The position numbers and the translations under genes are program-made. Below, piece after piece: positions 24,615-32,268 of a stretch of 32,268 nt of DNA. The DNA is from Roseomonas sp. E05 (lineage in GTDB: Bacteria > Pseudomonadota > Alphaproteobacteria > Acetobacterales > Acetobacteraceae). The notes beneath the pieces were generated by a model. That model searched no databases. It saw only the letters and a program-made list of their open reading frames with translations, and was not told the origin of the DNA. Each line of letters opens with the position of its first letter. Positions within the stretch are counted from its first letter, which is position 1. The DNA is taken from the NCBI RefSeq assembly GCF_030063475.1, contig NZ_JASIRT010000043.1:1-32268 (forward strand), read 5' to 3'.

Positions 24615-26267
24615 ATGGGAAACGTCAAGACCGCCGCCGAGGTCCTCCTCGACAGCCTGGCCGCACGGGGGGCCGACCGCGCCTTCTGCGTGCCGGGAGA
24701 ATCCTACATCGCGCTGCTCGACGCCTTGCACGCGCACCCCTCCGTCGATCTCGTGACCTGCAGGCAGGAGGGCGGCGCGGGTTTCATGGCGGTGGCCGAT
24801 GCCAAGCTCACCGGGCGGCCGGGCATCGTGCTGGTCTCGCGCGGCCCCGGTGCCTGCAACGCCGCCATCGCGCTGCACACGGCGGAGCAGGATGCGGTGC
24901 CGCTGATCCTGCTGATCGGTCAGGTGGAGAAGCGCGACCTGCGCCGCCGCGCCTTCCAGGAGATCGACTACGCGGCGATGTTCGGCGGCATCGCCAAATG
25001 GGTCGGCGAGGCCACGCATCCGGACGAGGTGCCGGAGCTGATCGCCCGCGCCTGGGCCATGGCCACGCAGGGCGTGCCGGGGCCGGTGGTGCTCGCCCTG
25101 CCGGAGGATGTTCTGGCCGCGCCCTGTGCCACCCCCGCCCTGCCACCCAACCGCCTCGCCGGCGCCGGGCTGCCGGCGGAGACCTCGGCGGAGCTGGCGG
25201 CCCTGCTGCGCCGCGCCGAGCGGCCGATCCTGCTGGCCGGGCACGGGCTGGACGTGCCGGGCGGGCGCGAGGCGCTGCGGGCCTTCGCCGAGGCCTGGCA
25301 ACTGCCCGTGGCGGTCTCCTTCCGCCGCCAGGACCTCTTCCCCAACGACCATCCGCTCTATGCCGGCGATCTCGGCCTGCGCAACCCGGACGCGCAGCGT
25401 GACGCCTTCGCCGAGGCGGACCTCGTGCTCGCCCTGGGCACGCGGCTGACCGACATCACCACCCAGGGCTACAGCTGGCCCGCGCCGGGGCAGCGCCTGG
25501 TGCATGTCTGCGCCGACCCGCGCTTCCTCGGCTGGCTGTTCCCGGCGGAACTGGCCATCGCCGCCGAGGCCTGTGCCGTGCTGGCGGGGCTTTCCGCCGA
25601 GCACGCCGCCGCCCCGCCGGACCGCGAGACCTGGAACCGCCGCCTGCGGCAGCTTCAGGAGGCGGACAGCCGCGCCATGGCCGCAGACTTCCCGGATGGC
25701 CTGCACTTCCTCCGCGTGGCGCGGCTGGTCGGCGAATGCGCGCCGGCCGACGCCATCGTCACGCTCGATGCCGGCACCTTCGCCGCGCCCTTCTACCGCA
25801 AGCTGGCCTGGAAGCCGCCGCAGCGCCTGCTGGCACCGATCTCGGGCGCCATGGGCTTCGGCGTGCCGGCGGCGGTGGCCGCGGCGCTGCGGCACCCGGA
25901 GCGCACGGTGATCTGCGCCGTGGGCGACGGCGGGGCGCTGATGACCGGCAACGAGCTGGCCGTCGGCATGGCACGCCGCCTGCCGATCAAGCTGCTGCTC
26001 TCCGACAACGGCAGCTACGCCTCGATCCGCATCCACCAGGAGCGGCAGCATCCCGGCCGCGTCTCGGGCACCGACCTCGCCAACCCCGATCTCGGCGCCT
26101 GGTGCGCCGCCTTCGGCGCGCCCATGCTGCGCGTGGAGAGAGAGGCGGATCTGCCGGCGCTCGCCGCGGCGCTGCGCGCACCGGGGCCGCTGGTCGCCGT
26201 GGTCCGCACCTCGCTGCAGGCGGTGCTGCCGGGCACGCTCTGCGTGCCGCAGCCGGCGCCGGACTGA
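24615..26267 (+). CDS. Thiamine-diphosphate-dependent enzyme, acetolactate-synthase-like
   Basis: A 550-residue TPP enzyme of the acetolactate synthase large-subunit/oxalyl-CoA decarboxylase/benzoylformate decarboxylase group. The catalytic Glu is in VTCRQEGGAGFMAVADAK near residue 52. The central domain includes RPILLAGHGLDVPGG. The Mg-TPP motif is GDGGALMTGNELAVGMARRL near 436, with the closing Asn in LLLSDNGSYASIR. No FAD-loop or regulatory-subunit gene is seen, so biosynthetic acetolactate synthase is unlikely; a catabolic 2-keto-acid decarboxylase or carboligase is more probable. It is divergent from LysR and followed after 72 bp by a TctC-type receptor, which may deliver its substrate or a precursor. 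Confidence 0.88.
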   Translation: MGNVKTAAEVLLDSLAARGADRAFCVPGESYIALLDALHAHPSVDLVTCRQEGGAGFMAVADAKLTGRPGIVLVSRGPGACNAAIALHTAEQDAVPLILLIGQVEKRDLRRRAFQEIDYAAMFGGIAKWVGEATHPDEVPELIARAWAMATQGVPGPVVLALPEDVLAAPCATPALPPNRLAGAGLPAETSAELAALLRRAERPILLAGHGLDVPGGREALRAFAEAWQLPVAVSFRRQDLFPNDHPLYAGDLGLRNPDAQRDAFAEADLVLALGTRLTDITTQGYSWPAPGQRLVHVCADPRFLGWLFPAELAIAAEACAVLAGLSAEHAAAPPDRETWNRRLRQLQEADSRAMAADFPDGLHFLRVARLVGECAPADAIVTLDAGTFAAPFYRKLAWKPPQRLLAPISGAMGFGVPAAVAAALRHPERTVICAVGDGGALMTGNELAVGMARRLPIKLLLSDNGSYASIRIHQERQHPGRVSGTDLANPDLGAWCAAFGAPMLRVEREADLPALAAALRAPGPLVAVVRTSLQAVLPGTLCVPQPAPD

Positions 26268-26339
26268 CCGGCGCCGCGCCAACGAGAATTCGCGCCGACA
26301 AAGTCACGGGCACCACAAAGAAAAATCGGGAGACGCACC

Positions 26340-27311
26340 ATGAAGACCGCACGCCGCCTGCTCCTGCTGGCCACCGCATGGCTCGCCACGAGCCCCGCCC
26401 TGGCGGACCCGGCCTGGCCGGACCGGCCCATCACGCTGGTCGTGCCCAACCCGCCCGGCGGCGGCACGGATTTCGCCGCCCGGCTGTTCCAGGAGGCGCT
26501 GGGCCAGGCGCTCGGGCAGCCGGTGATCATCGAGAACCGCTCCGGCGGCAACGGCAATGTCGGCATCCTGGCCGTCACCCGCGCCAAGCCGGACGGCTAC
26601 ACGCTGCTGCTGCAGTATTCCGGCTATCACGGCGCCAATGCCGCGCTGACGCCGGAGATCGGCTGGGACCCCGATCGCGACCTCGCCGCCGTGGGCATGG
26701 CGACCCTGGCGCCGCATGTCATCTTCTGCGGCCCAGGCCTGCCGGTCCGCACCCTGGCCGAACTGGTGGCGCATATCCGGGAGAATCCCGGTCGCGTCAC
26801 CTATGCCTCTGCCGGCACCGGCTCGATCCAGAACATCGCCGGCCTCCAGCTCGCACAACGGGTCGGCGCGCCGATGCTGCACGTGCCCTATCGCGGCGCG
26901 GCGCCGGCGCTGCAGGACGTGGTCGGCGGGCGGGTGGACATCTTCATCACCACGCCCTCTTCGGCCATGTCGCTGCTCCAGGGCGGGCAGCTGAAGGCCC
27001 TGGCCGTGGCCAGCGACGCCCGGCTGCCGGCGCTGCCCGAGGTTCCGACGACCGCGGAGGCCGGGCTGCCGGGCTACACGGTGGATGCCTGGTTCGCGAT
27101 CTTCGCGCCCGCCGGCACGCCGCGGCCGGTGATCGAGACGGTCAATGCCGCGCTGCGTGCGGCGACGCGGCAGCCCAAGGTGCAGGAGGTCGCCGCCGCC
27201 TCCGGCGTGGTGCTGAAGCCCCTGAGGGTGGCCGAGATGGAGGCTCTGGCGCGGCAGGAGGTGGAGAGCCTGACGCGCGTCGTGCGCGAGGCGGGCCTGC
27301 GGCTGGAGTAG
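26340..27311 (+). CDS. Tripartite tricarboxylate transporter (TctC/Bug family) substrate-binding protein
   Basis: A 323-residue periplasmic carboxylate receptor. The N-terminus is an ordinary Sec leader (MKTARRLLLLATAWLATSPA, cleavage around ALAD). Family segments: WPDRPITLVVPNPPGGGTDF, then GQPVIIENRSGGNGNVG, then KPDGYTLLLQYSG, and FAIFAPAGTPRPVIE towards the C-terminus. A GGGAGACG site precedes the ATG. It is probably in the LysR-controlled unit with the TPP enzyme. As with the other TctC gene here, there is no TctAB, and a relic of a third one follows downstream. Confidence 0.92.
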   Translation: MKTARRLLLLATAWLATSPALADPAWPDRPITLVVPNPPGGGTDFAARLFQEALGQALGQPVIIENRSGGNGNVGILAVTRAKPDGYTLLLQYSGYHGANAALTPEIGWDPDRDLAAVGMATLAPHVIFCGPGLPVRTLAELVAHIRENPGRVTYASAGTGSIQNIAGLQLAQRVGAPMLHVPYRGAAPALQDVVGGRVDIFITTPSSAMSLLQGGQLKALAVASDARLPALPEVPTTAEAGLPGYTVDAWFAIFAPAGTPRPVIETVNAALRAATRQPKVQEVAAASGVVLKPLRVAEMEALARQEVESLTRVVREAGLRLE

Positions 27312-27374
27312 CGGCGGGAGCGGTCCTCCCGAGGGCGGGCCGATCGCCGCCCTCGGCCTGGGCCGGATTGTCGT

Positions 27375-27535
27375 GGATGTTGCCGCCGCCGAGATCGCCG
27401 CCTTCTTCCGCAAGGCCACGGTGGAGATGGGGCAGTGGTGGCGCCTACGGCGCCGGAGAAATTCGCCGGGGTGGTGCGGGGCGATCACGAGCGGCGGGCG
27501 AGATCGTCCGCGGGGCTGGCACAGAGCTGGAGTGA
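27375..27535 (+). pseudogene. C-terminal relic of a TctC/Bug-family protein
   Basis: The plus strand encodes TAPEKFAGVVRGDHERRA in one frame and, after a frameshift near 27507, AGEIVRGAGTELE followed by a stop at 27533-27535. Joined, this resembles the usual family end (P-EFA--VR-D--RW-E-VR-AG---E). Just upstream, AAAEIAAFFRKATVEMGQ may be part of the same relic in a shifted frame. The rest of the gene is missing. Probably debris of a tandem TctC copy. Confidence 0.45.
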
Positions 27536-27949
27536 GAGCCTGGATCGTTCATCGCGCCACGTGGACCGTCCCGCCGCACGGCAGGCCTGAACCGCGCCGG
27601 CCGGTGAACCGCGGGACTGCGCCCCTTGCTGCCAGGCGGGCCGCCGAGAGTGGCGGCAGCATCATCCGGCACCGAGATCCCGCCCGGGTATCCGGCAGCA
27701 TGGAAGCCAAGCTGGATGGCCGTGTGGCCGTGGCCTGCGATGTCTCCAGGGCCGAGGATGTCACGCGCGCCTACGCGCAGGTGCTGGCCGCATATGGAAG
27801 ACGAGTGGATCGGCCAGGAACATCACGCCTTGCCGCGCATCACCAGCCTGGCGCCGCCGGTATCGAGGTCAAGCAGCCCGCCAGAACATGGGCCCACTCT
27901 CTCACAACCCGTGGCGCCCAGATCGCGGGCAGGCCAGGAGAAGACCTTC
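27536..27949 (+). pseudogene. Gene-poor stretch with short-chain dehydrogenase fragment
   Basis: Around 27700-27806 the plus strand encodes LDGRVAVACDVSRAEDVTRA then YAQVLAAYGR. This is the ACDVS-AEDV segment of short-chain dehydrogenases, normally about 60 residues into the protein and followed by G-VD-LVNNAG. The expected Rossmann GxxxGxG start and YxxxK catalytic part are absent, so only a fragment remains. Nothing else is recognisable between 27536 and 27949. Confidence 0.45.
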
Positions 27950-29572
<1,623 letters not shown>

Positions 29573-29584
29573 GGATACCTGAGG

Positions 29585-29627
29585 CGGGAGCGGTTCGGGC
29601 ATGCTTATGCCATGTCGGCCGCTCCCG
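29585..29627 (-). promoter_or_regulatory. Hairpin in the leader of the ABC-F gene
   Basis: The perfect 9-bp arms cgggagcgg (29585-29593) and ccgctcccg (29619-29627) enclose a loop that itself contains ggcat-gctt-atgcc. On the minus strand the stem ends about 12 bases before the ABC-F start codon, next to its weak CAGG ribosome site. It could modulate translation or transcription of the ABC-F gene. The rest of the 29628-29838 gap holds only the promoter and ribosome site of the next gene. Confidence 0.4.
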
Positions 29628-29838
29628 GGCATGCCCGTTGCCTGGAAGAAAGTCACGGGACCGGAGGATTGGTGGATTTTTGCCTGCTGCGGACCTGTAA
29701 AGCCCTCTGGCCCCTCGCCGAATTCCCAATCCGCTCATTCCGTCATGCCGTTCTTGTACGGGGTGGCTCCTTGCAGGACATTGCAAAGGCGGTCCCGTAT
29801 CGGAATCGCATCAGAAGAACACAAGGGAGGATACCGGC

Positions 29839-30732
29839 ATGGATGTCGGCTTCATCGGGCTGGGGCGCATGGGGCGGCCCATGGCATCGAATCTCTGCCG
29901 CAAGGGCTTCCGGCTGACCGTCAACGACATCAACCCGGAAGCCATGGCCGAGCTGGAGCTGCTTCAGGCGCGCCCCGTCGCCAGCGTGGCCGAGGTTGCT
30001 GCCGCCGGGCGCGTGATCGTCACCATGTTGCCGAACTCCGTCATCGTCGATCAGGTGGTGAGCGGGGCGGATGGCGTGCTGGCCCATGCGAAGCCTGGCT
30101 CCATCGTGCTCGACATGAGCACCATCGACCCTGAGACCACGGACCGTCTGGCGCAGCAGGCCGCGGCGCGCGGCATCGGCTTCGTGGATGCGCCCGTCGG
30201 CCGCCTCGCCAGCCATGCCGATCGCGGCGAATCGCTGTTCATGGTCGGCGGTGCGCCCGAGCACTTCGAGGCCGTCCGGCCGCTGCTGGAGGCGATGGGC
30301 AGCACCATCCACCATTGCGGCCCGGTCGGCAGCGGCACCCGCACCAAGCTGGTGAACAACTTCCTCGCCGTCGCCTCCTGCCAGATGAACGCCGAGGCCC
30401 TGGCCCTGTCGCAGCGCTTCGGCCTGAAGCTGGAGGCGACGCTGGATGTGCTCTACGGCACCACGGCGGTGAACGGGCAACTCAAGATCGCCTGGCCGAG
30501 CAAGGTGCTGAAGGACGACACCGATCCCGGCTTCACCATTGATCTCGCGCACAAGGACCTGACGCTGATCATCGATGCGGCCAATGCGGCGAAGGTGCCG
30601 ATGCCGATGGCCGCCGCCGCGCGAGAGGCCTTCAGCACAGCACGGTCGCGCGGCTTCGGCGGGCGGGACTTCTCGGCGATGGTGGACGCGCTCTGCGATC
30701 TGGCCGGCATCGAGAAACCCCGGCTGCGCTAG
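29839..30732 (+). CDS. NAD(P)-dependent beta-hydroxyacid dehydrogenase, YihU/sulfolactaldehyde-reductase-like
   Basis: A 297-residue beta-hydroxyacid dehydrogenase with GFIGLGRMGRPMASNL at residues 4-19 and catalytic Lys near 170 in GSGTRTKLVNNFLAV. The substrate loop reads DAPVGRLASHADRG rather than the usual DAPVSGG, and the C-terminal part contains WPSKVLKDDTDPGFTIDLAH and KVPMPMAAAAREAFSTAR. Both resemble E. coli YihU, the 3-sulfolactaldehyde reductase of sulfoglycolysis, more than typical 3-hydroxyisobutyrate dehydrogenase. Substrate assignment remains tentative because the family is broad. GGGAGG lies before the ATG. It is 81 bp before a binding-protein gene that may import its substrate. 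Confidence 0.86.
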   Translation: MDVGFIGLGRMGRPMASNLCRKGFRLTVNDINPEAMAELELLQARPVASVAEVAAAGRVIVTMLPNSVIVDQVVSGADGVLAHAKPGSIVLDMSTIDPETTDRLAQQAAARGIGFVDAPVGRLASHADRGESLFMVGGAPEHFEAVRPLLEAMGSTIHHCGPVGSGTRTKLVNNFLAVASCQMNAEALALSQRFGLKLEATLDVLYGTTAVNGQLKIAWPSKVLKDDTDPGFTIDLAHKDLTLIIDAANAAKVPMPMAAAAREAFSTARSRGFGGRDFSAMVDALCDLAGIEKPRLR

Positions 30733-30813
30733 GAGATGCCCCAAATATCCGGGCCGGATCTGCCATGCACCGTCGCGCAGACGACGGGCCGTAACACATA
30801 CAGGGAAACCTCC

Positions 30814-32037
30814 ATGTCCACTTCGCGTCGCGCCCTGCTCCAGGGCACAGCCGGTCTCGCGGCCGTCCTCGCCACACCTGCCATCGCGCAGGCGCCGACC
30901 ATCCGGATCGGCGTGCTCGCAGACTTCTCCGGCATCTACACGGATCTCCTGGGCCCGGGCGGCGTGGCCTGCGCGCGGCAGGCCGCTGCCGAGTTCGCAC
31001 CGCAGGTTCCAGGCCTGAATGTCGAGGTCATCTTTGGCGACCATCAGAACAAGGCGGATATCGGCGCCAGCCTGGCACGGCGCTGGTTCGATCAGCAGGA
31101 TGTCGACATGCTGATCGCCGGACCGAACTCGGCGGTGGGTCTCGCGGTCGCCACCATCTCCCGCGACAAGGACAAGGCCTGCCTGGGCGTGGCCGTCACC
31201 GCGACCGAGTTCACCAATGCGCTCTGCACACCGAACACCATCAACTGGACCTATGACGGCTACATGCTGTCCAAGGCCGTGGCTGCGGAGACGGTGAAGG
31301 GCGGTGGCCGCAAGTGGTATTTCATCGCCACCGACAATGCCTTCGGCCATTCCCTGCAGGCGGAGACCACGGCTTTCGTGGAGCAGGCCGGCGGCAGCGT
31401 GATGGGCGGCGCCCGGGTTCCGCTCGGCACCAGTGACTTCTCGGCCACGCTGCTCGCGGCACGCAGCAGTGGCGCACAGGTGATCGGCCTTGCTCTGGGC
31501 GGCAATGACCTGCCGAGCTGCATCAAGCAGGCACAGGAATTCGGCATTACGCGACAGATGAAGCTCGCGGCGCTGGTCATGTTCCTCAACGACATCCATG
31601 CCGCCGGGCTGCAGGCCATGCAGCAACTGCTGTTCACCAACAGCTTCTACTGGGATACCAACGACCAGACGCGTGCCTTCACCCGACGTGTGCTGCCCGG
31701 CATGGGCGGAGCCTATCCCGGCATGGTGCATGCCGGCTGCTATGCCACGACGCTCCACTACCTGAAGGCCGCTGCCGCGCTGGGCGTGGCGCAGGCGAAG
31801 CAAAGCGGTGCCGCAGTGGTGGCACAGATGAAGAAGATGCCGACACAGGATGACGCCTTCGGCTCCGGCTCGATCCGCGCGGACGGGCGGGCGGTCCTGC
31901 CGGCTTATCTCCTGCAGGTCAAAACCCCTGCGGAAAGCCGGCGGGAATGGGACTACTGCAAGCTGGTCTCCACCATGTCCCCTCCGGACACCGTCAAGCC
32001 ACTGGAGCAGAGCGCCTGCCCTCTTGTGCGCACCTAG
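30814..32037 (+). CDS. ABC transporter substrate-binding protein, branched-chain amino acid type
   Basis: A 407-residue periplasmic binding protein of the LivJ/Peripla_BP_6 family, which binds amino acids, amides or aromatic acids. The Tat-like leader is TSRRALLQGTAGLAAVLATP with cleavage near AIAQ. The mature start is TIRIGVLADFSGIYTDLLGP; later segments include VEVIFGDHQNKADIGASLAR and MLIAGPNSAVGLAVATIS. The C-terminus (WDYCKLVSTMSPPDTVKPLE) is normal for the group. The ATG at 30814 is preceded by a weak AGGG about nine bases upstream. The stop codon TAG (32035-32037) lies inside the left repeat of the MITE-like element, so the last residues may differ from the ancestral end. No permease or ATPase follows; the downstream genes were probably displaced or lost beyond the mobile elements. 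Confidence 0.9.
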   Translation: MSTSRRALLQGTAGLAAVLATPAIAQAPTIRIGVLADFSGIYTDLLGPGGVACARQAAAEFAPQVPGLNVEVIFGDHQNKADIGASLARRWFDQQDVDMLIAGPNSAVGLAVATISRDKDKACLGVAVTATEFTNALCTPNTINWTYDGYMLSKAVAAETVKGGGRKWYFIATDNAFGHSLQAETTAFVEQAGGSVMGGARVPLGTSDFSATLLAARSSGAQVIGLALGGNDLPSCIKQAQEFGITRQMKLAALVMFLNDIHAAGLQAMQQLLFTNSFYWDTNDQTRAFTRRVLPGMGGAYPGMVHAGCYATTLHYLKAAAALGVAQAKQSGAAVVAQMKKMPTQDDAFGSGSIRADGRAVLPAYLLQVKTPAESRREWDYCKLVSTMSPPDTVKPLEQSACPLVRT

Positions 32038-32153
32038 TATCCTGATCGCGAAGTCCTTCGGACTACCAGATAAGGGCATCCTCCTTTGTTTCAGTGGCCT
32101 GCTTGTCCGCAAAGTGCGCGGGAAATCCCGCGCACTTTGTGATCAGGACACTA
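32035..32153. mobile_element. MITE-like element, 119 bp, TA-flanked inverted repeats
   Basis: Terminal 20-base repeats at 32035-32054 (tagtatcctgatcgcgaagt) and 32134-32153 are inverted copies with 17 of 20 matches, and both outer ends are TA. The interior has a small hairpin agtcc-ttc-ggact (32052-32064) and a perfect 13-bp-arm palindrome at 32111-32138. It encodes nothing. Small size, TA ends and terminal repeats fit a non-autonomous IS630/Tc1-type element (inference). The inner palindrome could also terminate transcription of the binding-protein gene. Confidence 0.6.
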
Positions 32154-32268
32154 GGCGGTGGTGACGATTTCCTGATCTGAGGGATTCCGCTGCTGAGCGG
32201 GGCGTGATTCAAGGCTGGCTTTTGGAGGCTGGCCTGGATGAGCGCGGACCCGGATGCGTTGCGCGATG
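32151..32268 (+). mobile_element. Right insertion-sequence end (partial IS copy running off the window)
   Basis: Exact inverted copy of bases 2-119. It begins with CTAG (32151-32154), whose first three bases are also the last three of the MITE-like element, suggesting insertion at that site. It continues through a leader with TTGGAGG and an ATG at 32238. The two window ends face outward in opposite orientation. Confidence 0.72.
32238..32268 (+). CDS. Start of an outward-facing ORF, probably transposase (partial)
   Basis: The ATG at 32238 is preceded by TTGGAGG about 11 bases upstream and begins MSADPDALRD before leaving the window. It is identical to the minus-strand start at 1-32. Too short for family assignment; a transposase is inferred from its duplicated IS context. 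Confidence 0.45.
   Translation, partial: MSADPDALRD

Overview
The window is GC-rich DNA, almost certainly from an alphaproteobacterium, most likely Acetobacteraceae in the Roseomonas neighbourhood. That placement is inferred from gene style: orphan TctC-type binding proteins, an AtuA/DUF4387 pair, many Tat-exported binding proteins and GC-rich intergenic palindromes. No rRNA or other taxonomic marker is present. Genes are tightly packed and mostly catabolic or transport-related, with patches of decayed DNA between the blocks.

Ends: the first and last 118 bases are exact reverse complements (2-119 and 32151-32268). Both look like the edge of the same insertion sequence reading outward, each with the first codons of an unidentified ORF. 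The window is therefore a segment between two inverted copies of one mobile element. At the right end the IS abuts a 119-bp TA-flanked inverted-repeat element resembling a MITE.

Region 1 (146-9923): a regulator arm on the minus strand (GntR/UTRA repressor and SMP-30-type lactonase) is divergent from a nine-gene plus-strand operon. The operon encodes AtuA-family protein, DUF4387 protein, a NitT/TauT-type ABC importer with two different permeases, binding protein and ATPase, a 3-hydroxyisobutyrate-dehydrogenase-like enzyme, a 2-keto-4-pentenoate-hydratase-like enzyme and an Ldh-family dehydrogenase. It looks like a complete uptake-and-degradation module for an unknown organic acid, and is the best candidate here for an undescribed pathway. 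A perfect 24-bp inverted repeat and an 8-bp direct repeat lie between the two arms.

Region 2 (9924-13090): a small membrane protein plus an endonuclease/exonuclease/phosphatase-fold protein, then a minus-strand acyl-CoA dehydrogenase with a decayed CoA-ligase tail upstream. A GC-rich intergenic repeat family flanks the dehydrogenase.

Region 3 (13093-17750): a formate dehydrogenase alpha subunit whose reading frame is interrupted by one UGA exactly at the active-site selenocysteine position, followed by a SECIS-like hairpin. It should be annotated as one selenoprotein gene. No beta or gamma subunit follows, only a 91-residue ORF, an IS66 transposase relic and tRNA-Thr(UGU).

Region 4 (17751-27310): a small cysteine-containing protein beside a LexA-type SOS box; a nitroreductase/MFS pair; an orphan TctC protein divergent from a family 5 binding protein; and a LysR regulator divergent from a thiamine-diphosphate enzyme followed by another orphan TctC protein.

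Region 5 (27311-32268): relics of a TctC gene and a short-chain dehydrogenase; an ABC-F ATPase; a YihU-like reductase; a branched-chain-type ABC binding protein; then the MITE-like element and the IS end.
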